In this document: positions 6,852-13,457 of the stretch, piece after piece | Numbering within the stretch: position 1 is the first letter of the stretch | How the letters are laid out: each line of letters starts with the position of its first letter | Assembly: GCA_030041195.1 (NCBI GenBank) | Contig: JASHOI010000668.1 | Span: forward strand, 1 to 17,623 | Reading direction: 5' to 3' | DNA: 17,623 nucleotides | From: Streptosporangiaceae bacterium | Lineage (GTDB): Bacteria; Actinomycetota; Actinomycetes; Streptosporangiales; Streptosporangiaceae | Position numbers and translations under genes: made by a program | The notes under the pieces: generated by a model | What the model was told of the DNA's origin: nothing | Seen by the model: the letters and a program-made list of their open reading frames with translations, nothing else | Database searches by the model: none

Positions 6852-7445
6852 CTACAGCTGGCGGCTCCACTGCGGGCCCACGGCGAGCCAGCCAGCTTCC
6901 CAGCTCGCGATCCGCTTGCGGTCGAGCAGCCACCGTGCGGCCACGCCAAGGACCGTAAGCAGGGTCACGAGGCCGGCCAGGGTGAACAGCACCGTGATCA
7001 CGATGCGGTTACGCGCCCCGGCGGCGCTCAGCGGCGGCGCCTGCACCTTGCCCGCCTGGTTGAGCCACACCATCACGGTGGTATCCGCGTTGGCCCCGGC
7101 CGGCGCGGGGACGTCGCCGGTCCGCGCGTGCCCATCGGCGACCCAGCGCGCCGGGGACCAGACCAGCCAGGAGTTGGAGCCGTTGCCGGGGAAGAGCGGT
7201 CCGGGAACGGGCTCCAGCAGCACGGCGCTGACCTGGTGCCACGACTTATCCGCGCGCTGTACGGCCGCGTTGTCCGCGTGCACCCACAGGCCGGCCACGG
7301 CGGCGGCGAGCGGCCCGAGGACCAGGAACGCGACGATCGCGGCCGGCAGCAGCCACCCGTCGATCACGTCCCAGCGCCGGCGCAGCGGGTTATGGTCGAA
7401 CCCCAGTCGGCGGGTCGCCCTCGTCCACATCGTCGTGGCCGCCAT
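6852..7445 (-). CDS. Rv1733c-like two-TM membrane protein
   Basis: 197 residues from ATG 7445, chosen because GAGGTGA lies 5-6 nt upstream; a longer frame to 7487 has no RBS. A basic N-terminus with the family hallmark NPLRRRWDVIDG (19-30) leads into TM1 (about 31-55). A soluble, probably extracytoplasmic loop carries SPARWVADGHARTGDVPAPA and TVMVWLNQAGKVQAPPLS, both typical of the family. TM2 (about 147-173) and a short cytoplasmic tail (RKRIASWEAGW) follow. Mycobacterium tuberculosis Rv1733c is a DosR-regulon membrane antigen of unknown biochemical role, so no function is assigned. It leads a two-gene unit with the acetyltransferase. Three 11-bp-phased direct repeats precede it and may control it. 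Confidence 0.85.
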   Translation of the reverse strand: MAATTMWTRATRRLGFDHNPLRRRWDVIDGWLLPAAIVAFLVLGPLAAAVAGLWVHADNAAVQRADKSWHQVSAVLLEPVPGPLFPGNGSNSWLVWSPARWVADGHARTGDVPAPAGANADTTVMVWLNQAGKVQAPPLSAAGARNRIVITVLFTLAGLVTLLTVLGVAARWLLDRKRIASWEAGWLAVGPQWSRQL

Positions 7446-7479
7446 ACAGCTCACCTCAACACGCCAGCGCGCTGATGCA

Positions 7480-7510
7480 CGTAACACAGTCGTAACACAT
7501 CCGTAACATA
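7480..7510. promoter_or_regulatory. Three 11-bp-phased direct repeats (CGTAACAYA) upstream of the Rv1733c-like gene
   Basis: CGTAACACA begins at 7480 and 7491 and CGTAACATA at 7502, a period of exactly 11 bp. The minus-strand reading is TGTTACG three times. The array lies 35 bp upstream of ATG 7445 and 18 bp beyond the kinase-like gene's stop. Head-to-tail repeats at 11-bp spacing are the layout bound by OmpR/PhoB-type winged helices, including MtrA, PhoP and SARP proteins. The RTAACA-like core is closest to what I recall of actinobacterial MtrA boxes. The binder is inferred. Confidence 0.6.
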
Positions 7511-7527
7511 CCCGGCAACCCGGTGCG

Positions 7528-8424
7528 TTATGCGGAGTGCGCCACGACCGGCGCGCCCGAGGACCGGCGCCGGTATTCGGTGACCGGCAGGCTGACCACC
7601 TGCTCGCAGCCCATACCGGCGCATTCGCAGCTGAACGGGAAAACCGGTTCGCCGGGCATCCGGGCCGGCCCCATGTCCTGCCACCAGGCGAGCACCTGGC
7701 GCACCGCGGCCGCGTTCTCGGCGCGCCGGATCTGCTGCCGCTGCGCGCCGTTCGCCGCCCTGATCAGGCCGCCGGGCAGGCGGGCGAGCTGGCCGGCCAC
7801 GGCCTCGGCCAGCTCCGCCACGCCGCGGGCGCCGTCGACGTCGGCGACGCGCAGGTTCCGCGCGGCCGCCTGGTCCCGGTTGACCTGGGTTAGCAGCACG
7901 TCGCGCCGGAGCCGCCGGCTGAACCCTTCATCGGTGGCGGTGGTCCTGGCCGAGAGCCCGCGCCGCTCGACGCCGCGCCGCCCGAACTCCGCGGTGGGCA
8001 GCAGCCACAGGCCGTGCTCGCGGGACTCGAGCACCGGGGCCACCAGGTCGGGGAACAGCTGCGGGCCCTCCACGACGACCGTGGGCCCGCTGCCGAGCGC
8101 CAGCAGATCCTCGCAGATCATCTTGACCCGCTCGGCGGAGCTGGCCACGAAGCGCGCCGCCAGTTCCGCCGGCGTCCCGGCCCATCGCTGCTCGGGGGTC
8201 ATCGCGGCCACCTCGGCGTGCAGCGGGTACCCGCCGGCCGCGGCGCGGGCCAGATGCGCGTAGGTGTACCCGTCGACCGGATACAGCCGCAGGTCCAGAC
8301 GGCGGGCAACGGTCCTGGCCACGGTCGTCTTCCCGGCTCCCGGGCCGCCGCCGAGCCAGAACACGCTGGGCAGCCCGTGCGGCGCCGGTCGTTCCGTCGG
8401 CGTCGGCGTCAGGGGCCTGGTCAC
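7528..8424 (-). CDS. P-loop kinase-like NTPase with C-terminal CxCx4C motif
   Basis: 298 residues from GTG 8424. Walker A is FWLGGGPGAGKTT (G25-T34), typical of small nucleoside/nucleotide-kinase-like P-loop proteins. It is followed by LYPVDGYTYAHL, an acceptor-type strand VVVEGPQLFPDL and an Arg-rich lid-like region (EFGRRGVERRGLSART, GFSRRLRRDVLL). The tail FPFSCECAGMGCEQVVSLP (Cys266, Cys268, Cys273) resembles a Cys-rich element common in actinobacterial proteins of unknown role, possibly metal-binding. The substrate is unknown. The frame stays open for hundreds of codons further upstream antisense to the MFS gene; that extension has low-complexity, shadow-like composition and is rejected. 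No RBS precedes GTG 8424. The nearest good SD (AGGGAGG near 8455-8460) serves a frame that stops at once, so the true start is uncertain. Divergent from the MFS gene. Confidence 0.75.
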   Translation of the reverse strand: MTRPLTPTPTERPAPHGLPSVFWLGGGPGAGKTTVARTVARRLDLRLYPVDGYTYAHLARAAAGGYPLHAEVAAMTPEQRWAGTPAELAARFVASSAERVKMICEDLLALGSGPTVVVEGPQLFPDLVAPVLESREHGLWLLPTAEFGRRGVERRGLSARTTATDEGFSRRLRRDVLLTQVNRDQAAARNLRVADVDGARGVAELAEAVAGQLARLPGGLIRAANGAQRQQIRRAENAAAVRQVLAWWQDMGPARMPGEPVFPFSCECAGMGCEQVVSLPVTEYRRRSSGAPVVAHSA

Positions 8425-8460
8425 CGGCGCGCCCGTGGTCTCGTCACCGGCACCCTCCCT

Positions 8461-8470
8461 AAAGATCTTT
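8461..8470. promoter_or_regulatory. AAAGATCTTT palindrome in the kinase/MFS divergent region
   Basis: A perfect 10-bp palindrome in the only AT-rich patch of the roughly 105-bp divergent region, 37 bp from GTG 8424 and 60 bp from ATG 8530. It could be an operator or part of a promoter. It is short enough to be coincidental. Confidence 0.3.
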
Positions 8471-8529
8471 TCGGGGTTTGCCCAACCATGGTGCGGGTAG
8501 CCGTTCGAGCAACGGCAGGAGGTCGGCAG

Positions 8530-10017
8530 ATGGTGTCGGAAACCAAGCCCGCACAGCCATCGGGGCGCAACGTTCTGGATGACCTGGACTCGCGCATCCC
8601 CACGAACTTCTACTGGTACCTGGCCGTGCTCGCGTGCATCGGCGGATTCCTGTTCGGGTACGACACGTCCAATATCGGCTCGGCGCTCGGCTTCATTCCC
8701 TATCACCTGTCGAGCTTCGCGACCGGCTACCTGGTGGCCGGGGCGTCGCTGGGCGCTGCGGCCGGCGCGCTGATCGCCGGGCCGCTGACCGACCACTTCG
8801 GCCGCAAGATCCTGCTGATCGTCGACGCTAGCATCTACGCCATCGGCGCGATCCTGTCCGCGATCACGCCGGACGCGGGGGTGCTGCTGTTCTCGCGCAC
8901 CCTCATCGGGCTGGCGATCGGCGCCGACTCGGCCATCGCCACCGCCTACATCGCGGAGTTCGCGCCGCGGAGCCGGCGCGGGCAGCTCAGCATCATCCAG
9001 CAGTGGATGATCACCGTGGGGATCCTGGTCGCCTACATCATCGCGGTGATCATCCTCAAGGCGGATCCGGCCGGTGCCGGCAACGAAGACTGGCGGCTGA
9101 TCCTGGGCCTGGGCGGGGTTCCCGCGCTGATCGCGGTGGCGTTGCGGTCCCATATGCCGGAATCGCCGCGGTGGCTGATGCTGCACGGGCGTTACGACGA
9201 CACCAGGAAGGCGTTCGGCCGGCTCGGGATGAACGTCACCGACGACGAGGTACGCAGTGCGGCGGGACAGCTCGTCGGCCAGGAACAGGAGCGCCGGCGC
9301 AAGACCCAGTGGACGGCCGGGGTGCGGCGGGCGCTGATCATTGTCTGCCTGTTCTTCGTCTTCCAGCAGATCACCGGGATCAACGTCCCGTTCTACTATG
9401 GGCCGACGATCCTGTCGGGGTACTTCCTGAGCGGGCACAACGCGGTCGCCGCCGCGGTCGCCGGGGTGGAGGTCACCGCGATCCTCGGCGCGGTCAACGT
9501 GGTCGCCACCTACTTCGCCTTCCGGTGGATCGACAAGCTCGGCCGGCGGCCGCTGGCGATCTTCGGCTACATGGGCATGACCGTGTTCATCCTGGTGGGC
9601 GCCATCGGGGTGGCGTTCCTGACCGGTATCCCCCGGGTCGTGATCGTGATGGTCGGGTTCTCCTTCTTCATCTCCTCGTTCGCGATCGGTGTCGGCGGCA
9701 CCGGCTGGCTCATCCAGGGCGAGGTCTTCCCGACGGCCGTGCGCGGGCGGGCCGCGGCGATCGGCGCATGCGTCGACTGGCTGGCCAACTACGCGCTCAT
9801 CGAGGCGTTCCCTGTCTGGCACACGACGATCGGGCTGGGCTGGGTGATGGTGTGCTTCGCCGCGCTGTGCATCGTGGCGATCGGGTTCGTCTATAAGTTC
9901 CTGCCCGAGACCAAGGGGCTGTCGGTGGAGCAGGCCGTCAAGGTGTACGAGCGGGAGGCCGAGGGCGGCACAGTCGGGCGGCTGTCCGGCACGCCGCCCA
10001 GCCCCCAGACGGTCTGA
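8530..10017 (+). CDS. MFS sugar-porter family transporter
   Basis: 495 residues from ATG 8530; AGGAGG lies 7 nt upstream, which settles the start against the longer frame from 8014. About 12 hydrophobic segments. Sugar-porter signatures: GGFLFGYDTSNIG in TM1, GPLTDHFGRK (84-93; motif A after TM2), PESPRWLMLHGR before the central loop, FQQITGINVPFYYGPTIL in TM7, DKLGRRPL, and PETKGLSVEQ after TM12. Members are mostly proton symporters or facilitators for monosaccharides, polyols or inositol; the QQITGIN motif favours a sugar-like substrate, but which one is unknown. No sugar-catabolism gene adjoins it, so local context does not help. It is divergent from the kinase-like gene. Very likely functional: full length with all motifs. 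Confidence 0.95.
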   Translation: MVSETKPAQPSGRNVLDDLDSRIPTNFYWYLAVLACIGGFLFGYDTSNIGSALGFIPYHLSSFATGYLVAGASLGAAAGALIAGPLTDHFGRKILLIVDASIYAIGAILSAITPDAGVLLFSRTLIGLAIGADSAIATAYIAEFAPRSRRGQLSIIQQWMITVGILVAYIIAVIILKADPAGAGNEDWRLILGLGGVPALIAVALRSHMPESPRWLMLHGRYDDTRKAFGRLGMNVTDDEVRSAAGQLVGQEQERRRKTQWTAGVRRALIIVCLFFVFQQITGINVPFYYGPTILSGYFLSGHNAVAAAVAGVEVTAILGAVNVVATYFAFRWIDKLGRRPLAIFGYMGMTVFILVGAIGVAFLTGIPRVVIVMVGFSFFISSFAIGVGGTGWLIQGEVFPTAVRGRAAAIGACVDWLANYALIEAFPVWHTTIGLGWVMVCFAALCIVAIGFVYKFLPETKGLSVEQAVKVYEREAEGGTVGRLSGTPPSPQTV

Positions 10018-10048
10018 CCCGGCGGCCGGACGGCGCGCTTCCTGCCGC

Positions 10049-10054
10049 TACGCT
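10049..10054 (+). promoter_or_regulatory. -10 box for a leaderless transcript
   Basis: TACGCT (TAnnnT) ends exactly 6 nt before GTG 10061, so transcription should start at or next to the start codon. No Shine-Dalgarno exists in the gap. This spacing is the recognised actinobacterial leaderless arrangement. No good -35 is seen. Confidence 0.55.
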
Positions 10055-10060
10055 GGCTGC

Positions 10061-10606
10061 GTGGCGCGCCGGTTCGACAACATCCGCACCGAACGCCTGG
10101 TGATGCGCCGATGGCGGGACGCCGACCGGGATCCGTACGCGGCCCTCAACGCCGACCCCGAGGTGATGCGCTACTTCCCGGCCCCGCTCAACCGGGCAGC
10201 GAGCGACGCCAGCGTCGATCGCATCGAGGACCTTTTCGACCTGCAGGGCTTCGGCCTTTGGGCTATGGAGATCGCCGACACCGGCGAGTTCATCGGGTTC
10301 ACCGGCCTGAACCCGATGCCCGACGGGGTCCCCGGCGCCGGCGGCATGGAGGTCGGCTGGCGCCTGGCCCGGCAGGCGTGGCACAAGGGATTCGCCACCG
10401 AAGCGGCCAGCGCAGCCGTCGACGTGGCGTTCGCCGGCGCCGGCCTTACCGAGCTCTGGTCGATGACCGCCGTCCAGAACCGGCCGTCACAGGCCGTTAT
10501 GCTTCGGATTGGGATGACACCGCACGCGTTCTTCGACCATCCCAAGATCCCGATTGGCCACCCCTTGCGGCGCCATATCGTTTACCGGCTAGAACGGCCG
10601 TGCTAG
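10061..10606 (+). CDS. GNAT acetyltransferase, RimJ/RimL type
   Basis: 181 residues, full family length. It opens with the classic RTERLVMRRWRDADRDPYA, followed by ALNADPEVMRYFPAPLNRAA and the strand GEFIGFTGLNPMP. The acetyl-CoA region is EVGWRLARQAWHKGFATEAA (the loop reads AWHKGFATEA in place of QxxGxG/A), and the end is NRPSQAVMLRIGMTP. Proteins like this acetylate N-terminal or side-chain amines or antibiotics; the acceptor cannot be told. The GTG start is supported by the leaderless -10 TACGCT and by conservation from residue 3 onward. It lies 43 bp after the MFS stop but appears to have its own promoter. Not closely similar to the other acetyltransferase in the window beyond the shared fold. 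Confidence 0.92.
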   Translation: MARRFDNIRTERLVMRRWRDADRDPYAALNADPEVMRYFPAPLNRAASDASVDRIEDLFDLQGFGLWAMEIADTGEFIGFTGLNPMPDGVPGAGGMEVGWRLARQAWHKGFATEAASAAVDVAFAGAGLTELWSMTAVQNRPSQAVMLRIGMTPHAFFDHPKIPIGHPLRRHIVYRLERPC

Positions 10607-10663
10607 CTGGGTAGAAACCATACTTGGAAAGCACAGGAGCGTTTCAGGCAGAGGACAGGTGCC

Positions 10664-11647
10664 ATGCGGCTGCGGCCAGGGGTAGCGATCGACCTGGGCA
10701 CGGTCAACACGCTGGTCTACGTCTCCGGCCGCGGGATCGTGCTCGAGGAGCCGTCGGCGATCGCGATCGACCGGACCACGGGCAAGCTGGCCACGGTGGG
10801 CGATGCCGCGGACGTCCTGGCCGGCAAGGACCCCCAGGACATCGACGTCGTCCACCCGCTCCGCGACGGGGTGATCGCGGACCTTGATGCGGCAACGGCC
10901 ATGCTGCAGGCCTTCTTCCGCCGGGCCCGGCTGCGCCGCGGCGTGCTGCGCGCGTCGGCGGTGGTGTGCGTGCCAAGCGGCGCCACATATGTGGAACGGC
11001 GGTCCCTGGCGGCCGCGGTGGAGGCGCAGCGGCCGCGGTGCACGGTGCGGCTGGTCGACGAACCGGTCGCCGCAGCGGCCGGCGCGGGCTTTGGCAGGAC
11101 GGACGGCTCCGGCGCCTTCATGGTGGACATCGGGGGCGGGACCACCGAGGCGGCGGTGCTGGCCGGCGGTCACGTGGTGCGGGTCAAGTCGCTGCGCCTC
11201 GGCGGGAACGCGATGGACGAGGCGATCGTGCACGCCGTCAAGGCCGAGCTTGGCCTGCTCATCGGGCGCAACGCGGCCAGGAACCTGAAGACCACGCTCG
11301 GGCTCGGCGAGGGCGGCGCGGAGTGGATAGAGGTGGTCGGCGTCGACGCCGCGCGACGCACGCCCCGGGTCGAGTACGTGCCAGCGCGGCTGGTCGCCGA
11401 CGCCCTCGACCAGCCCGTCGCCGCGATCGCCGAGTCGGCACAGGAGATGCTCTCGGACATCCCGCCGAACCTGGCCGAGGACGTGGTCCGGGGGAAGATC
11501 CGGCTGGCCGGGGGCGGCGCGCTGCTCCCCGGCCTGGCGAACAAGATCGAGGCGGTCACCGACATCCCGGCCATGGTCGTCGACGACCCGCTGCGGTGCG
11601 TCGTCCGCGGGGCGGCCGAGATCCTCGAGCAGGGCAACGGCTCCTGA
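10664..11647 (+). CDS. MreB-like bacterial actin homologue
   Basis: 327 residues, close to MreB/Mbl length. Actin-fold motifs are all present: phosphate-1 DLGTVNT (10-16), VPSGATYVERRSL (MreB has VPSGxTxVExR), DEPVAAAAGAG with Glu133 at the catalytic position, phosphate-2 DIGGGTTEAAVL (155-166), and adenosine motif LAGGGALLPGL (281-291). Intact ATP site, so filament formation is plausible. The N-terminus (MRLRPGVAIDLGT) is very short, lacking the longer amphipathic helix of Gram-negative MreB. In sporulating actinomycetes MreB paralogues act in spore-wall synthesis rather than elongation. Usual partners mreC, mreD and pbp2/rodA are absent; the next gene is an alpha/beta hydrolase 8 nt away. 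ATG 10664 has an AGGTG about 3 nt upstream and GAGG further out. It could be a divergent, specialised paralogue. Confidence 0.9.
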   Translation: MRLRPGVAIDLGTVNTLVYVSGRGIVLEEPSAIAIDRTTGKLATVGDAADVLAGKDPQDIDVVHPLRDGVIADLDAATAMLQAFFRRARLRRGVLRASAVVCVPSGATYVERRSLAAAVEAQRPRCTVRLVDEPVAAAAGAGFGRTDGSGAFMVDIGGGTTEAAVLAGGHVVRVKSLRLGGNAMDEAIVHAVKAELGLLIGRNAARNLKTTLGLGEGGAEWIEVVGVDAARRTPRVEYVPARLVADALDQPVAAIAESAQEMLSDIPPNLAEDVVRGKIRLAGGGALLPGLANKIEAVTDIPAMVVDDPLRCVVRGAAEILEQGNGS

Positions 11648-11655
11648 GGCGCCCG

Positions 11656-12582
11656 GTGACCAAGCGCTCCGCGTGGATCGACCTCGGCGGCCCGGTCCAC
11701 TATCTGGACTTCGGCGGCCGGGCCCAGGGGCCGCTGATCGTGTGTGTGCACGGGCTCGGCGGGTCCGGGCTGAACTGGGCCGCGATCGCGCCGCTGCTGA
11801 CCCGCCGCTGCCGGCTGATCGCCCCCGACCTGGCCGGGCACGGCCTCACCCAGTCGCTGGGCCGCGGCGCGAACGTGGCCGCCAACCGGGACCTGCTGCA
11901 CCGGTTCATCAAGTCCGTCGCCACGGGCCCGGTGATCCTCATGGGCAACTCGATGGGCGGGATGATCTCGCTGCTCGAAGCCAGCGCGGACCCCGATGCG
12001 GTGGCCGGCCTGATCCTGCTCGACCCGGCTCTCCCACTGGTGCCAGCCAGATTGGATCCGCGGGTCGCCGCCGGGTTCCTGCTGTACGCCACGCCGGGCG
12101 TCAACCGGCTGATGATGGGCCGCCGGCCGTCGCCCGAGGAAATGGTGGCCAGCGTCCTCTCGGCGCTCTGCGCAGACCCGTCGCGGGTGCCGCCCGAGGT
12201 CGTTGCCGAGCACGTCGAGCAGGTGCGCGAGCGTGCCGCGTTCGATGGCGCGGACCGTGACTTCACCGCGGCCATGCGCTCGGTGCTCGCCACCGCCGGC
12301 TACGTCAGGGGCACGGCCTACCGGCGCGCGGTCCGCTCGGTCCACTGCCCGGTGCTGCTGCTGCACGGGGAGCGGGACCGGCTGGTGCCGGTCTCGGTCG
12401 CCCGGAGCGCCGCGGCGGCCAATCCCTCCTGGTCGCTGGTTGAGCTGCTCGGCGTTGGCCACGTGCCGCAGCTGGAAGCACCACGCGAGTGCGCCGAGGC
12501 GATCACGCGATGGCTTGGCTCCGAGGGCAGCAGCGCCGCGGCGGCGGCAGCGCCGCAGCACGAGTTATTGCTGGCAAGATAG
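11656..12582 (+). CDS. Alpha/beta-fold hydrolase
   Basis: 308 residues from GTG 11656. The RBS GAGG overlaps the MreB-like stop codon, so translational coupling is likely. Motifs: oxyanion region VCVHGLGGSGLNW (29-41), nucleophile elbow GNSMGG with Ser99, acid in LLLHGERD (Asp241), catalytic His269 in GVGHVPQLE. The triad is complete and correctly ordered. The cap region (about 130-225) is of ordinary size. The family covers esterases, lipases, C-C bond hydrolases and others, and the substrate is not evident. No signal peptide, so cytoplasmic. The C-terminus has a poly-Ala run (SSAAAAAAPQHE). Coupling to a bacterial actin gene is unusual and hints at a cell-envelope link, which is inference. 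Confidence 0.9.
   Translation: MTKRSAWIDLGGPVHYLDFGGRAQGPLIVCVHGLGGSGLNWAAIAPLLTRRCRLIAPDLAGHGLTQSLGRGANVAANRDLLHRFIKSVATGPVILMGNSMGGMISLLEASADPDAVAGLILLDPALPLVPARLDPRVAAGFLLYATPGVNRLMMGRRPSPEEMVASVLSALCADPSRVPPEVVAEHVEQVRERAAFDGADRDFTAAMRSVLATAGYVRGTAYRRAVRSVHCPVLLLHGERDRLVPVSVARSAAAANPSWSLVELLGVGHVPQLEAPRECAEAITRWLGSEGSSAAAAAAPQHELLLAR
12575..12580 (+). promoter_or_regulatory. Possible -10 box for a leaderless transcript
   Basis: CAAGAT ends 7 nt before ATG 12588, overlapping the end of the hydrolase gene. No Shine-Dalgarno is present in the 5-nt gap. It fits a leaderless start only loosely, because the first base is C rather than T. Confidence 0.35.
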
Positions 12583-12587
12583 GCCAC

Positions 12588-13424
12588 ATGACCGACGGTG
12601 ACCTGCTGCGTGACGCCGTCGCCGAGCTCTACTCGTCCGACCCGGACGAGTTCGTCGAGCGCCGCGGCGCGCTGGTCGCCCGGGCACGCGAGGCCGGGCA
12701 GGCTCCGGCGGCCAAGCAGATCGCCGGGCTGCGCAAGCCCACCCGTTCGGCCTGGGTCGTCAACAGGCTGGTCCGCGCCGACCCCGCGGTGCCCGCCGAG
12801 CTCGCCGACCTCGGCGAGGAACTGCGCGCCGCCCAGGGCTCGCTCGACGGCGCGGCGATCAGGGAGCTGTCGCAGCGGCGCCGGGAGCTGATCGAATCTC
12901 TGGCCCGCCGGGCATTCACGGTCGTGGGTCAGCACGCCCCGCCCGCGGGGGTCAGGGACGAGGTGACCGCCACCCTCGGCGCGGCGCTGGCCGACCCGCA
13001 GTTCGCCAGCACCCTGGCGGCCGGGACCCTGGTGCGGCCGGTACAGGCCGAAGGCTTCGGCCCGGTCGGGCAGCCCGCGCTGACCTTGGTTAAGGGTGGG
13101 GGTGGTAGCGGCGCCGCGCGCGCGCCGCGGGCCAAGACCGCTTCGCCCGCACGCCCGGCGGCACCGTCGGCCGATGAGCTGCGTGCGGAGCGGGAACGCC
13201 GGCACCGGGCGGCGGTTGCCGATGCCGAGCAGGCGGCGGCCGAGGCCGGCCGGGCGGCCGACGCCGCTACGGCGGCCGAGCACGAGCTGGAAGCCAGGGT
13301 GCAGCTGCTGGAAGAGCAGCTCGCCGACGCCAGGCAGGGCCTGGCCGATGCCAGGGTCCAGGCGAGGCGGGCCAGGGCCAGGCAGCGCTCAACGCGCCAC
13401 GCGCTGGACCGGCTGCGGGGGTGA
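12588..13424 (+). CDS. Conserved actinobacterial protein with C-terminal coiled coil, function unknown
   Basis: 278 residues. ATG 12588 (MTDGDLLRDAVAELYSSDP) is chosen because the conserved domain begins here; a longer frame from 12489 overlaps the hydrolase. The N-terminal half (1-165) has the pattern FVERRGALVARAREAG, KQIAGLRKPTRSAWVVNRLV, LADLGEELRAAQGSLDGAAI, RELSQRRRELIESLARRA and TATLGAALADP. I recognise this as a widespread actinobacterial family with no assigned role. A Gly/Ala/Pro linker (about 165-190) leads to a charged Ala/Glu/Arg/Gln coiled coil (about 198-272). No signal peptide or TM. The RKPTRSAWVVN block suggests a nucleic-acid- or protein-binding surface, but that is a guess. 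Starts 5 nt after the hydrolase stop. Confidence 0.8.
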   Translation: MTDGDLLRDAVAELYSSDPDEFVERRGALVARAREAGQAPAAKQIAGLRKPTRSAWVVNRLVRADPAVPAELADLGEELRAAQGSLDGAAIRELSQRRRELIESLARRAFTVVGQHAPPAGVRDEVTATLGAALADPQFASTLAAGTLVRPVQAEGFGPVGQPALTLVKGGGGSGAARAPRAKTASPARPAAPSADELRAERERRHRAAVADAEQAAAEAGRAADAATAAEHELEARVQLLEEQLADARQGLADARVQARRARARQRSTRHALDRLRG

Positions 13425-13444
13425 CCCCGGCCCGAGGTCGCTCG

Positions 13445-13450
13445 TACCAT
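13445..13450 (+). promoter_or_regulatory. -10 box for a leaderless crotonase transcript
   Basis: TACCAT (TAnnnT) ends 7 nt before GTG 13458, with GTGACC at 13421-13426 as a weak -35 (18-nt spacer). No Shine-Dalgarno precedes either candidate start. The ATG at 13449 lies inside the box and would be upstream of the predicted transcript start, which argues for the GTG. Confidence 0.5.
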
Positions 13451-13457
13451 GACAGCC

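Noticed and set aside
5979..7475. Plus-strand open frame of 498 codons
   Set aside because: It is antisense to the acetyltransferase and Rv1733c-like genes and has the Arg/Gly/His/Pro composition of a high-GC shadow frame.
8425..9822. Long minus-strand extension of the kinase-like frame (to 764 codons) antisense to the MFS gene
   Set aside because: The translation is Asp/Arg/Gln/Gly/His-rich shadow sequence with no domain, while the opposite strand encodes a full sugar porter with all motifs.
10607..10663. A promoter before the MreB-like gene (CATACT-like box)
   Set aside because: A weak AT-rich patch is there, but no -35 and no clear spacing, so it was not called.
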